NCBI RefSeq assembly: GCF_900215515.1
Contig: NZ_OBEI01000002.1
Span: 124,001-188,000, forward strand
DNA: 64,000 bases
Direction of reading: 5' to 3'
From: Persephonella hydrogeniphila
GTDB taxonomy: Bacteria; Aquificota; Aquificia; Aquificales; Hydrogenothermaceae
In this document: piece by piece, positions 19,024 to 27,726 of the stretch
Layout of the letters: the number at the start of each line of letters is the position of its first letter
How positions within the stretch are numbered: position 1 is the stretch's first letter
Program-made: the position numbers and the translations under genes
The notes under the pieces: generated by a model
Databases searched by the model: none
What the model saw: only the letters and a program-made list of their open reading frames with translations
What the model was told of the DNA's origin: nothing

Positions 19024-19602
19024 TTATCTGTTAGATATAATCCTTTTATCTTTAGGGACGAACCTGTAAACAGGGATAAACAATCTGTTTCCTTCCCTTT
19101 CCTCGATTTTAAACTGGTTATGGTGAATACTGTATGCAGCAAACGAAGTGGCAATAGCTGTTATTTCCCGTTGAAGATAATCTTTTTCCTTTGAAAGAAT
19201 TTCATGTTTTACTATAATTCCTGCTTTTGGTAGGTTGTAAAGTCTTTGTTCTATACCTTCTCTTGTCTTTATAGATAAAAGATCTTTTTTTACCAGCTGT
19301 TTAAAAAATAGATCTGCATCTGTTTTTATTACTAATTTTTCTGTTCTATTTATAGATTCTTCCGCTTCTTCAAAGTCAAACAGTTCTACTAATTTAGATA
19401 TTACTTCGTATGCATTTTTGCTCTGGGTACTGTCAAACCACTCTGAAAAGTTAACAGAAACTATAGAAGGATTTGCATGATCTAAAAACCATAAAAGACC
19501 TTCTTTCCAGAAATTGCTTATTGATATTATATTTCTGTTCTGATCCATCTGGGAGACAGTAAAAGTCTTATCCCTGTTGCTTTGAATACCCAGAAAAATC
19601 AT
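19024..19602 (-). CDS. Hypothetical protein, possible RNase H-fold (DUF429-like)
   Basis: 192 residues with no signal peptide. The N terminus MIFLGIQSNRDKTFTVSQM looks like the first strand pair of an RNase H/actin-like fold, and the C-terminal EITAIATSFAAYSIHHNQF followed by RLFIPVYRF resembles the end of DUF429-type proteins. However, the expected acidic residues are replaced, so nuclease activity is doubtful. GGAG lies six bases before the ATG. It stands alone between hsp20 and the DUF190 gene. The fold is a guess from pattern only. Confidence 0.45.
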   Translation of the reverse strand: MIFLGIQSNRDKTFTVSQMDQNRNIISISNFWKEGLLWFLDHANPSIVSVNFSEWFDSTQSKNAYEVISKLVELFDFEEAEESINRTEKLVIKTDADLFFKQLVKKDLLSIKTREGIEQRLYNLPKAGIIVKHEILSKEKDYLQREITAIATSFAAYSIHHNQFKIEEREGNRLFIPVYRFVPKDKRIISNR

Positions 19603-19668
19603 CTAAATCTCCAAAAAATTTTTGTTAATTAACATGATACTTCTAAAAAATCTAAGTTGTATGATTAT

Positions 19669-19995
19669 TCACACGTATTTGATAACATGAACCTTTTCTA
19701 ATGTTATCAACCCCCTCGAGATAAAACCCTCGATTTTTGGAATGACGTTGTCTATTTTTTCTTTTCTGTCAACAGCCTCTATTACAATAGGCAGATCCCC
19801 TGAGAGCGTAAGTAATCCTGCTGAATGAATTCTTGAAGATGCCCCATACCCCATAATCCCTCTCAGTACAGTTGCTCCGGCTATATCGTTCTCTCTCAAA
19901 ATCTCAACAATCTTTTTATAGGCCAGTTTACCGTCTACACGGTCACTTTCCCCTAAAAATATCCTGAGAAGATATGCTTCCCCTTCTATTTTCAT
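19669..19995 (-). CDS. DUF190 protein
   Basis: A 108-residue ferredoxin-like protein with AYKKIVEILRENDIAGATVLRGIMGYG and the ending VHVIKYV that are diagnostic of DUF190, a family distantly like PII. DUF190 genes commonly sit beside crcB fluoride channels, exactly as here: it follows crcB by ten bases with a clear GGAG site. A role in fluoride tolerance or in tuning the channel is an inference from that association. Confidence 0.88.
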   Translation of the reverse strand: MKIEGEAYLLRIFLGESDRVDGKLAYKKIVEILRENDIAGATVLRGIMGYGASSRIHSAGLLTLSGDLPIVIEAVDRKEKIDNVIPKIEGFISRGLITLEKVHVIKYV

Positions 19996-20005
19996 CGTTA
20001 ATCTC

Positions 20006-20380
20006 CTAAATTACAGTTCTTGCTAATAACAGCCCCCCAATTCCTGCTGTTATAGACAAAAAATTATTCAGTACTATGTTTGTAATAGCTTTAAGATACT
20101 CTCCATCCTGAAAGAGGGCGATTGTTTCGTAGGAAAATGTTGAAAAGGTAGTAAAAGCTCCGAGGAAACCTACTGCAAAGAACATTCTCCATACAGGGTC
20201 TAACGACAGTTTTTCTATAGATAAAACAGTGAAAAATACCAGAACAAAAGAGCCTATCACATTAACCGTTAAAGTTCCTGCCGGAAATGAGATGCCGGCG
20301 TATTTATTTACAGCAGTTGAAACCAAAAATCTAAATAAAGCTCCAAAAGCACCTCCAAGCATCACAGCTATGTAATTCAT
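20006..20380 (-). CDS. crcB: Fluoride channel CrcB/Fluc
   Basis: A small membrane protein of 124 residues and four helices that works as a dual-topology dimer to export fluoride. Visible signatures: GGAFGALFRFLVS in the first helix, GTLTVNVIGSF with the conserved Asn, and FTTFSTFSYE, the Phe/Thr-rich break that lines the pore. It overlaps the fbp stop by four bases. I see no fluoride riboswitch upstream; it seems to be expressed from the fba-fbp operon. Confidence 0.93.
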   Translation of the reverse strand: MNYIAVMLGGAFGALFRFLVSTAVNKYAGISFPAGTLTVNVIGSFVLVFFTVLSIEKLSLDPVWRMFFAVGFLGAFTTFSTFSYETIALFQDGEYLKAITNIVLNNFLSITAGIGGLLLARTVI

Positions 20381-21342
20381 TTTATAAACTCAAGAAGCTG
20401 ATTGATTTCCTTTTTGCTTCCAAGGAAAACAGGGGTTCTTTGATGAATATCTGTAGGCTTTATCTGGAGAATGTCTATATTTCCATCTGTTGCCTTTCCT
20501 CCTGCCTGTTCAATTATAAATGCCATAGGGGAAGCTTCATAAAGCAATCTCAGTTTTCCGTTTTGGTTTTTTCTGTCAGCAGGATATCCAAAAACACCCC
20601 CTTTAATGAGGGTTCTGTGAACGTCTGCAACCATTGAACCTATATATCTGGTAGTGTATCCTTCTTCTTTTAAAGTTTCTATGTAGTTTATCAATTCAGG
20701 TTGTATCCATTTTTTTGCGTTAGCTTCATTTATAGAATAGATCTTTCCTTTCTCAGGGATTTTCATATCAGGGTGCGATAGCAAAAACATACCTACAGAA
20801 GGATCAAGGGTAAAGCCATTAACCCCATTTCCTGTGGTCAAAACAAACATAGTTGAAGAACCGTAAATGATATAGCCAGCAGCAACCTGCTTGTATCCTT
20901 CCTGCAAAAAGTCTTCATCAGTACCGGTTATCCTCCTGTGTATGGAAAATATTGTTCCAATACTGACATTTACATCTATATTTGATGAACCGTCTAAAGG
21001 GTCAAAGGCTATGACGTACTTTCCATCTACACCTTTGGGAGGGTAAATAGGCTCATCAAGTTCTTCAGAAGCAAGGGCATAAAACTGCCCGCAGTCTGAC
21101 AGATGTTTTATTAAAATCTCATTGGAAAGCTCATCAAGTTTCTGGACTTCTTCTCCCTGAATATTTGTTTTTCCAGCTTTTCCCAGTATGTCAGCAAGTC
21201 CTGCCATTCTGACATGGGATGCTATTATTTTTCCGGCTGATTCTATAGCGGTTAAAGCTATCGATAAAGATCCTGTTGCTTCAGGGTATTTCCTTTCTTC
21301 TTCTAAGATAAATCGATTAAGGTCAATCCCTATATTTGCCAT
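20377..21342 (-). CDS. fbp: Fructose-1,6-bisphosphatase, class I
   Basis: Hydrolyses fructose-1,6-bisphosphate in gluconeogenesis. The chain has 321 residues and shows the metal-binding core FDPLDGSSNIDVNVSIGT, the upstream ASEELDEP motif, GSMVADVHRTL and the C-terminal FIIEQAGGKATDG. The start is placed at ATG 21342 with GAGG six bases upstream, rather than at GTG 21348. It follows a small hypothetical gene and the aldolase gene, and overlaps crcB, so carbon storage flux and fluoride export are read together. Confidence 0.97.
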   Translation of the reverse strand: MANIGIDLNRFILEEERKYPEATGSLSIALTAIESAGKIIASHVRMAGLADILGKAGKTNIQGEEVQKLDELSNEILIKHLSDCGQFYALASEELDEPIYPPKGVDGKYVIAFDPLDGSSNIDVNVSIGTIFSIHRRITGTDEDFLQEGYKQVAAGYIIYGSSTMFVLTTGNGVNGFTLDPSVGMFLLSHPDMKIPEKGKIYSINEANAKKWIQPELINYIETLKEEGYTTRYIGSMVADVHRTLIKGGVFGYPADRKNQNGKLRLLYEASPMAFIIEQAGGKATDGNIDILQIKPTDIHQRTPVFLGSKKEINQLLEFIK

Positions 21343-21353
21343 TTTCACCCTCG

Positions 21354-21866
21354 TTAGTTAATTGCTTCTCTTCTGTACTGTTTAAATTTTACAACGGACT
21401 GCTTATTTTTTAAATTCTGGAATATGTAATGGAAATCTAAAGCAGGCTCATAGCTTTTGATCAGCATTTTTATCAATTCGCACACGGTTTCATCGCCGGC
21501 TACACACTCATTCATCATATCTATAAGCAGGTCTTCAAGAGAAACAACATTTATTATAAAATCGTCGACTTCTATCTGGTTAAATGTACCTGTGGGAATC
21601 ATCTCAAACTTTTTACTAATCTCTACAACTATATCTCCCCGTGTCCAGAAATCTCCCATCTGGGTGTATCCTAACTCCTTCAAAATTTTTGTCAAAAGCT
21701 GAATATCAGGATATAAAAAAGATATTATGTTTGCAGGATACATACCCTGAGTGTAAACTGTTAAGGCGAACTTTCCTACGATAACAGGTTGTATACGAGC
21801 TTTTGATTTTTCAATCTCTCTGTATATCTCTTTTATAGCTTTTATCTGATTTTCTAATTGGGACAA
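21354..21866 (-). CDS. Hypothetical protein, possible nucleotidyltransferase-like fold
   Basis: A 170-residue soluble protein starting with an amphipathic helix (MSQLENQIKAIKEIYREIEK) and then IQPVIVGKFALTVYTQGMYP and the segment DFWTRGDIVVEIS, a pattern resembling the substrate-free nucleotidyltransferase fold of DUF6036-type proteins; the acidic catalytic pair is not clear. The start is TTG with GGAG eight bases upstream. It lies between aldolase and fbp in the same operon, 11 bases before fbp. I assign no function. Confidence 0.6.
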   Translation of the reverse strand: MSQLENQIKAIKEIYREIEKSKARIQPVIVGKFALTVYTQGMYPANIISFLYPDIQLLTKILKELGYTQMGDFWTRGDIVVEISKKFEMIPTGTFNQIEVDDFIINVVSLEDLLIDMMNECVAGDETVCELIKMLIKSYEPALDFHYIFQNLKNKQSVVKFKQYRREAIN

Positions 21867-21904
21867 TTTCTATTCTCCGGTTGGGAGTTTTAGTTTAAAT
21901 ATAT

Positions 21905-21924
21905 GGCAGGGGATTTCCCCCGCC
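21905..21924 (-). terminator. Hairpin after the aldolase gene (attenuator or weak terminator)
   Basis: On the minus strand an eight-pair stem GGCGGGGG/CCCCTGCC with an AAAT loop begins six bases after the aldolase stop. Only a weak, broken T run follows, so readthrough into the next genes or mRNA-end protection is likely. Confidence 0.6.
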
Positions 21925-21930
21925 AATACT

Positions 21931-23307
21931 TTATTTTCTGATGGCACCGTAAGGAAGTTTAACAGGCTTTATATATTTTTCAACAACTTCTTTTGTGTTA
22001 AAAACATTTAACTTTCCAAACAGGAATTCAAACTTTTTGTAAAGTGTATCAAGAATTTTATCCTTATACTCTTTATCAAGAGTCCACCATTGATATTTAA
22101 ATGGTCCAAATCCCTTTTTCCTTGTTTTATAAATGAACTGTTCTTCTGTCCAGCCTTCTTTCCATTCGTTTTTCAGATTTTCTTTTATCCAGTTGTATAT
22201 CTCATTTTTGAAATCCTCCGGTATCAGGTCATACATTATATTCTGGAAACCTGTAGCCAGATGTATCTCACAGCAGTTGTTTTCAGGGAATTTATCAAAA
22301 AGTTCATCAGGAAGTGTTGAGGCACCGTGCTGGACGGTTCCTCCAAGACCGTATTTATCTCTTGCTACTTTTCCGATGTCCCTTAGAACATTAAAATCTA
22401 ATTTCACCTCTGCAACTCTTCCATCAGGCAGAGGAATTCCTCCATGCTCTGTTCCTGTCTGGACAGATATTTTGGATATTCCTGCCATATCTTCAGGGAG
22501 ATTTTCGAGGTATCCCTCCATAAATGCTTCAAACTCTTCAACTGTTGAGTTTTTCCCACCTATATGTCCAATTTCTCCACCTACGGATACAGTAACACCT
22601 TCCGGTTCTATTTCTCTTATGAACTGTGTCATCTTTGCTGTGCATATATAGTTGTGGTACTGCTGCTCTTTGAGTGTAGGTTTTGAGTAATCGACGAGTG
22701 TTGATGGGTCTATATCAATGTTGTAAAAACCAGCTTTTACTGCTTCTTCAGTCAGATCTTTTATTGCTTGAAGCTCTTTTTCTGGGTTTTCTGCATATTT
22801 TTTTGCATTAAACTGGAAGTGGTCTCCCTGTATGAATACAGGTCCTTTATATTCTTCTTTTATTGCCGCTGCAAGGACACAGGCTGCATATTCTGAAGGT
22901 CTCTGATATGTATATCCAATCTCAGATTTTGCTATCTCAAAGATGAAAGCACCTACATTGTGGTTGTTTGCTACTTTGAATATCTGTCTTGCTACGTCAT
23001 AGGTCATTCCTCTGATATTTACAGCAGGAGTCGTTATCTTATCAACTTCACCTCTTCCCATTGCCATATAGAAATCGTGTATAGATGCTGGGATAGCCCC
23101 GAACTCATTAGCAATCTTTCTTATAAGTTTTTTTGCTTTTTCTTTTAGGTTTTCGTCTTCAGAGAATACAGCTGTATAGATAAGATCATCAATAACTGTA
23201 TCTCTCAGTTTTTTTTCGTCTTTGATTGATATATTTTCTCCATCGCACTCAACGGCTTGATGGGCTATATTTTTTAGCTGTTCTTCTGTCTTTGCAATAT
23301 TAGGCAT
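21931..23307 (-). CDS. Class II fructose-bisphosphate aldolase, long form
   Basis: 458 residues, longer than the usual 280-360. Zinc-enzyme features are visible: PVFIQGDHFQFN with the metal His, SVGGEIGHIGG, and GGTVQHGAST with a second His. The first 90 residues are a helical extension absent from standard FbaA, and about 50 residues near the C terminus are Trp/Lys-rich. Start is ATG 23307, with GGGGGTG six bases upstream. Together with fbp downstream it makes fructose-6-phosphate from triose phosphates. A related ketose-bisphosphate aldolase specificity is possible. Confidence 0.85.
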   Translation of the reverse strand: MPNIAKTEEQLKNIAHQAVECDGENISIKDEKKLRDTVIDDLIYTAVFSEDENLKEKAKKLIRKIANEFGAIPASIHDFYMAMGRGEVDKITTPAVNIRGMTYDVARQIFKVANNHNVGAFIFEIAKSEIGYTYQRPSEYAACVLAAAIKEEYKGPVFIQGDHFQFNAKKYAENPEKELQAIKDLTEEAVKAGFYNIDIDPSTLVDYSKPTLKEQQYHNYICTAKMTQFIREIEPEGVTVSVGGEIGHIGGKNSTVEEFEAFMEGYLENLPEDMAGISKISVQTGTEHGGIPLPDGRVAEVKLDFNVLRDIGKVARDKYGLGGTVQHGASTLPDELFDKFPENNCCEIHLATGFQNIMYDLIPEDFKNEIYNWIKENLKNEWKEGWTEEQFIYKTRKKGFGPFKYQWWTLDKEYKDKILDTLYKKFEFLFGKLNVFNTKEVVEKYIKPVKLPYGAIRK

Positions 23308-23528
23308 AGATAACACCCCCAATATGTATTATTTGAAGATAATAAATTATAACATTTATTCCAAAAAGAGAGCTTAAGGCAGTCTTAAAACAAAAAGATC
23401 GTGAAAGAGTGTAAAAAGTTGTAGAAGATATTTAAAATCTTGAAAAACTTGATCTTTCTTCAAAAGAAGAATCTTTCTAAGAGCATAAGGAACAAGGCTA
23501 TAGATATTAGGCTAATGCAGGGTTTCGT
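23308..23528. other. Intergenic stretch on the distal side of the CRISPR array
   Basis: Contains a TATAAT reading leftward (23351-23346) about 39 bases before the aldolase ATG, likely its -10 element, without a good -35. The rest (23375-23528) shows no convincing gene and no degenerate CRISPR repeat. It would be the trailer side of the array. Confidence 0.5.
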
Positions 23529-23827
23529 GTTTCAATTCCTCATAGGCACTCTAAAAACAGGAGCAAGGTCAACAGTTACAGTTGAGAAGTCCAGTTTCAA
23601 TTCCTCATAGGCACTCTAAAAACAAAAAATTTCCTATCAAAATATCTTTGAGCCTCATCTAGTTTCAATTCCTCATAGGCACTCTAAAAACGCTTATTTG
23701 TTTTATGTAGCTGTTAGATTGTTCGGATTTCGTTTCAATTCCTCATAGGCACTCTAAAAACTAGCAGAAGGACAAAGGCTTATTGTCGTAGATACATGTT
23801 TCAATTCCTCATAGGCACTCTAAAAAC
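23529..23827 (-). CRISPR. CRISPR array: five 30-bp repeats, four spacers
   Basis: Identical 30-base repeats at 23529-23558, 23594-23623, 23662-23691, 23732-23761 and 23798-23827. On the plus strand each starts GTTTCAATTCC and ends CTCTAAAAAC. Spacers are 35, 38, 40 and 36 bases. Read on the minus strand the repeat ends ATTGAAAC, the usual 5' handle of type I and III crRNAs, which sets transcription right to left. No repeat is degenerate. No cas gene is in the window, so processing must use a distant locus. The spacers do not match anything else I noticed in the window. Confidence 0.97.
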
Positions 23828-24151
23828 CCTTCAACTGCTTTCTTATTCTGTTCCCAAGAAACCATTGATATATCTTGTTGATTTTAAATATAAAGAAAAA
23901 ACGGAAAGCTGTCAAATTAAGTTAATTTTCAGTCGACCTCTAATCCTGCAAAAACTCCCGGGGATCGGCAAACTGTTGAAGCTCTAAGCTTGGATAGAAA
24001 AAACAGGCAAAATCTCAATGAGAATGAGTCCAGAAAAAGCCTCATTTTTTGAGATCGACAAATATTTGATATATCTATTTATTTTCTAAGAGTGAATAAA
24101 AGTTGTGCAAAATTTTGTCTCATTTGAGCAATTAAACTAATGCTAAAAATC
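23828..24151 (-). other. CRISPR leader and trmFO downstream region
   Basis: No gene fits in these 324 bases. A promoter (23887-23915) points into the array. Farther right are a short GC-rich patch (about 23931-23997) and three dyads of the form CTCA-n-TGAG at 24015-24022, 24041-24053 and 24119-24128. The dyad followed by GCTTTTT on the minus strand may help terminate trmFO transcripts. Confidence 0.65.
23887..23915 (-). promoter_or_regulatory. CRISPR leader promoter
   Basis: On the minus strand TTGACA (23915-23910), spacer of 17, TATATT (23892-23887). Transcription would start near 23880, about 50 bases before the first repeat, agreeing with the repeat-handle orientation. Confidence 0.75.
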
Positions 24152-25465
24152 TCATTTATTTTTCCATTCAGAAGCAAAATTTTCCATATCTTTTAATGCT
24201 CTCTGGGCTTTCAGGAGTTTTCTTTTCCTTTTATCTTTTATTTTATTGTCTAAATCAGGAAGAAGTGCAAAATTTGGATTCATAGGCTGAAGTTCATCTT
24301 TCGGTTCTGTTATATATCTTACAAGACCTCCGAGCATTGTTGTTTCTGGAGGTACGACAGGCTCTTTCCCCTGAAGCATTCTTACAACATTAATTCCTGC
24401 GAGTATTCCGGTGGCTGCAGAAGCTGCGTATCCTTCGACTCCAGTTATCTGTCCGGCAAAAAATATTTTGTGGTTTTTTTTCATCTGAAGTGTAGGCTTT
24501 AAAACTTTTTGGGATTGTATAAAAGTATTCCTGTGAATAGAACCGAGTCTTACAAAAGTTGCGTTTTTCAAGGCAGGTATAAGTCTGAAAATTCTTTTTT
24601 GTTCCGGGTATTTTAGTTTTGTCTGAAATCCTACCATTGATAGCAAAGTTCCCTCTCTGTTTTCTTTCCTGAGCTGGACTACAGCAAAAGGCTGTTTTCC
24701 TGTTTTTGGGTCAATAAGTCCAACAGGTTTCATAGGTCCAAAAAGTAAAGTCTGTTTACCTCTTCTCGCTATCTCCTCTACTGGAAGACAACCCTCAAAA
24801 AATACAGCCCTTTCAAAATCTTTTAGTGGAACTTGTTCTCCTTTCATAAGCTCATTGTAAAAAATCTCATACTCTTCCTCATTTAAAACACAATTAAAAT
24901 AGTCTCCTTCCCCTTTTCCGTATCTATCTCCCCAGAAACCTTTTGAGAAATCCACTGTTTCTGCATCAACTGTAGGTGCTATAGCATCATAAAAGTACAG
25001 ATATTCTGCTCCTGTTAATTTTTGGATCTCTTTTGATAAATTTTCAGATGTTAATGGACCTGTTGCTATAATCACAAAGTCATATTCTTCAGGAATTTTT
25101 GTGATCTCTTTTCTTATAACTTTTATATTAGGATGCTTTTCAAGTATCTCTGTTATTTTTTGGGAAAATTTTTCCCTGTCAACAGCAAGGGCTCCACCTG
25201 CAGGCACACTGAATTCTTCAGCTACAGGAATTATCAGAGAACCAAGCAGTTTCATCTCTTCTTTCAGCAAGCCTGCTCCTGTTGTAATTTCCTTTCCTCC
25301 AAGGGAGTTTGAACACACAAGCTCTGCAAATTTTTCTGTTTTGTGGGCAGGTGTTTTCTTCTCAGGTCTCATCTCGTATAAATCTACATTAAATCCTTCA
25401 TTTGCTATTTTGTAAGCTGCTTCGCTTCCTGCTAAACCTGCCCCGATTACTGCTACTTTTTTCAT
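24152..25465 (-). CDS. trmFO: tRNA (uracil-5-)-methyltransferase TrmFO, folate-dependent
   Basis: Methylates U54 in the T loop of tRNA using methylenetetrahydrofolate and FADH2. The chain has 437 residues: FAD-binding start [33 protein letters not shown], the catalytic-cysteine motif [20 protein letters not shown] and the C-terminal [17 protein letters not shown]. Last gene of the minus-strand operon ygfZ-aspC-trx-moaE-antiporter-trmFO, and the nearest gene upstream of the CRISPR leader on the same strand. Confidence 0.97.
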   Translation of the reverse strand: MKKVAVIGAGLAGSEAAYKIANEGFNVDLYEMRPEKKTPAHKTEKFAELVCSNSLGGKEITTGAGLLKEEMKLLGSLIIPVAEEFSVPAGGALAVDREKFSQKITEILEKHPNIKVIRKEITKIPEEYDFVIIATGPLTSENLSKEIQKLTGAEYLYFYDAIAPTVDAETVDFSKGFWGDRYGKGEGDYFNCVLNEEEYEIFYNELMKGEQVPLKDFERAVFFEGCLPVEEIARRGKQTLLFGPMKPVGLIDPKTGKQPFAVVQLRKENREGTLLSMVGFQTKLKYPEQKRIFRLIPALKNATFVRLGSIHRNTFIQSQKVLKPTLQMKKNHKIFFAGQITGVEGYAASAATGILAGINVVRMLQGKEPVVPPETTMLGGLVRYITEPKDELQPMNPNFALLPDLDNKIKDKRKRKLLKAQRALKDMENFASEWKNK

Positions 25466-25509
25466 TTTTACCTTTTAATCTGTTTTTGCCTAAAAAATAT
25501 AAAATGTTT

Positions 25510-26724
25510 TTATTTTTTCAATCGTTCCTCTTCTATTTTAAACAGGTACTTCATAATGAAAGGAGGAACCAGTGTTGTAAGAACAACAACAAAAACAACT
25601 ACAGAGTAGATCTCGTTTGTAAAAACTTTTGCAGTTCTCCCTAACTCTGCAAATATAAGACCCACTTCACCCCTTGGAACCATTGAAGTTCCTATGATCA
25701 GTTTTTTCAGACCATCCATATTTCTTATCATGTATGCTCCACCTATTTTACCTATAACGGCAACAATAAGGAGAATGGCTGCAAGCAACCAGAATGTTGG
25801 TGATGAGTAATCTATTTCTTTCAAATTCATAGATAATCCTACTGTAACGAAAAATATAGGGGTAAAAAGGTATATAAGAGGTTTCATCTGAGATTCTAAT
25901 TTTTCGATGAAATGGGGATCCGATTTAAATGCTATCCCAAATGGGAGGAAAAATCTTTTCGAAAGGGCTATACCAGCAGCAAAAGCACCTATTATCTCCG
26001 GAGCTCCAAATAGATGTGCTACATAGGCAAAAAATAGTATCAGTGATACGATTATTGTCGGTATGAATCCGGGAAGCCTTCTGTATCTGAGGTCATACAT
26101 ATGAATAAACTTTGACATTCCGGCAGCAAGAACAGGAGCTGTTGCAAAGAAAAAAGCAACAAGGAGAATAATTCTTATTGTGTTTTCAAGGTTAACCTGA
26201 CCTGTAAGTGCAAAATCAGCGAGAATAACAAGGAGAATTACTCCAATAATATCGTCTAGAACAGCAGCTCCCACAACAATCTGGGAAGCTGTGGTTTTTT
26301 CCTTTCCAAGATCTTTAAGAACTCTTATTGTTATCCCGATACTCGTTGCTGTAAGTGTTCCACCTATGAACAAAGATGTTACAAGTGGGAGATTGAACAT
26401 ATAGTAGCTGATAACAAAACCACCGGCAAAAGGAACTACCGCTCCAAATATAGCAACAATAACAGATTTACTCCCTTCTTTCTGTAGTTTCTTCAGGTCT
26501 GTTTCTAGTCCTACCTCAAAAAGTAGAAGTATTATCCCTATCTCTGCAAGTATTTTTATTATTTCATTTACTTCAACAATACCAAGAACACTGGGACCTA
26601 TAAGAATACCTGCAAAAACCTCCCCTAATACAGGCGGGATTTTAAGATAAGAAAAAATCTCTGCAAATACCCTCGCAGACACAAGTATAAGAAGCAGGGC
26701 AAGTATAAACTCATGCATTTCCAT
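25510..26724 (-). CDS. Cation:proton antiporter, CPA2 family
   Basis: An integral membrane protein of 404 residues with about 12 helices. LGEVFAGILIGPSVLG, LLLFEVGLETDL and the ion-binding AAVLDDIIGVILL (adjacent Asp pair, about residue 160) are family hallmarks; the Asp-Asp pair is associated with electrogenic Na+/H+ exchange as in NapA. No C-terminal TrkA-N regulatory domain is present. It lies between moaE and trmFO. The ion (Na+ or K+) cannot be told from sequence alone. Confidence 0.9.
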   Translation of the reverse strand: MEMHEFILALLLILVSARVFAEIFSYLKIPPVLGEVFAGILIGPSVLGIVEVNEIIKILAEIGIILLLFEVGLETDLKKLQKEGSKSVIVAIFGAVVPFAGGFVISYYMFNLPLVTSLFIGGTLTATSIGITIRVLKDLGKEKTTASQIVVGAAVLDDIIGVILLVILADFALTGQVNLENTIRIILLVAFFFATAPVLAAGMSKFIHMYDLRYRRLPGFIPTIIVSLILFFAYVAHLFGAPEIIGAFAAGIALSKRFFLPFGIAFKSDPHFIEKLESQMKPLIYLFTPIFFVTVGLSMNLKEIDYSSPTFWLLAAILLIVAVIGKIGGAYMIRNMDGLKKLIIGTSMVPRGEVGLIFAELGRTAKVFTNEIYSVVVFVVVLTTLVPPFIMKYLFKIEEERLKK

Positions 26725-26775
26725 ATTTTTGGTTCACCTCGTAGATTTTTGTATGACTGGAATACTGGAAGAGAA

Positions 26776-27189
26776 TTACTTCCAGTTTTCCTCCCCTGTT
26801 TTGAAGACTTCTTTTTTCCAGATAGGAGCTCTTGCCTTTGTTTCGTCAACTATATACCTGCAGGCTTCAAATGCCTCCTGTCTGTGACCTGCCCACACTG
26901 CTACAAGAAAAGAAGGAACAAGGACAGGAACTACACCTGTTCTGTGATGCACTACAGCATATTTAATACCGAATTTTTCTTTTGCTTCTTTTATTATTTC
27001 TGTTATGACTTTTTCTGCCATAGAAACGTAAGCTTCATAGTGAAGCTCTTTTACATCGCCATCTTCAGGGGCAGATCTGGGAATTCCTAAAAATATATCT
27101 ATAGCTCCGCATGTCTCATCCTTATAGCTGTTTATTATGTCGTTTATATCAAACCAGTTTTCTCCTATATAAACCTGAGGGATGCTCAT
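26776..27189 (-). CDS. moaE: Molybdopterin synthase catalytic subunit
   Basis: MoaE inserts the dithiolene sulfurs of molybdopterin using thiocarboxylated MoaD. The length of 137 residues and the motifs GAIDIFLGIPR, ELHYEAYVSMAE, VVHHRTGVVPV and APIWKKEVF (the two catalytic lysines lie in this region) are typical. No moaD adjoins it. The stop codon sits in a perfect seven-pair hairpin (26762-26782) that has no T run. It follows the thioredoxin-like gene by ten bases. Confidence 0.94.
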   Translation of the reverse strand: MSIPQVYIGENWFDINDIINSYKDETCGAIDIFLGIPRSAPEDGDVKELHYEAYVSMAEKVITEIIKEAKEKFGIKYAVVHHRTGVVPVLVPSFLVAVWAGHRQEAFEACRYIVDETKARAPIWKKEVFKTGEENWK

Positions 27190-27199
27190 TTTGTTACCT

Positions 27200-27715
27200 C
27201 TAACATTTTTTTCCGTTATTTACGTACTGATCAAACTTCACCTTCTCGTAGCATCCAGAGCCAAGGTAATCAAGAATATCCATAAAATCTTTTTTTGGTA
27301 TAAATCCCGGTTGGAAAAACAGAACTTTAAAATCTTTTTTTGGATCAAAAACAATTATTGTTGGATAACCAGTAACTCTATAGGCAACAGCAAGTGCAGA
27401 CTCTTCCATTTTTGCTTTTGTTTCTGGGTCTATAACCATTCTGTTTCCATTGACATCTATAATAGCTATATCTATGTTGTTTTTTATTTTCTTTTCTATG
27501 AAGTCTGGCTGGCTGAGAACTTCTCTGTGCAGTTTTTCACAGTATTGACAGGTTTCAGACTCAAAAATCAGAATAAGTATTTTTTTATTTTTTATAGCAT
27601 CCTCTATTATAGGATTTGGATCTACAGCAAACTTATTTGATTTTTTTTCAGACTTTTCACAGCCTGTGTAGATAAATGCTATCAGTATTAGTAAAAATGC
27701 TGTTAATCTTTTCAT
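27200..27715 (-). CDS. Thioredoxin-fold lipoprotein
   Basis: A 171-residue envelope protein with lipobox IYTGC (Cys19) and a thioredoxin-like domain carrying the active-site pair ETCQYC (Cys56, Cys59) and the cis-proline segment TGYPTIIVFD. The form resembles SoxW/DsbE-like reductases of the periplasm. Two further cysteines sit near and at the end (GSGC and the terminal residue), a possible second redox pair. Placed between aspC and moaE; no substrate can be deduced. Confidence 0.82.
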   Translation of the reverse strand: MKRLTAFLLILIAFIYTGCEKSEKKSNKFAVDPNPIIEDAIKNKKILILIFESETCQYCEKLHREVLSQPDFIEKKIKNNIDIAIIDVNGNRMVIDPETKAKMEESALAVAYRVTGYPTIIVFDPKKDFKVLFFQPGFIPKKDFMDILDYLGSGCYEKVKFDQYVNNGKKC

Positions 27716-27726
27716 TTTATCCCTCT

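Noticed and set aside
23796-23987. A 63-codon open frame across the last CRISPR repeat
   Set aside because: It is built from repeat and spacer sequence on the strand opposite to array transcription and has no ribosome-binding site.
23931-23997. A patch with GTCGAC, CCCGGGGATC and AAGCTTGG resembling a cloning-vector polylinker
   Set aside because: The sites are in the wrong order and separated by unrelated bases, so vector contamination is not supported; it reads as a GC-rich part of the CRISPR leader region.
26762-26782. Seven-pair hairpin containing the moaE stop as a terminator
   Set aside because: No T run after it and the downstream antiporter gene has its own good ribosome-binding site on the same transcript; probably not a termination signal.
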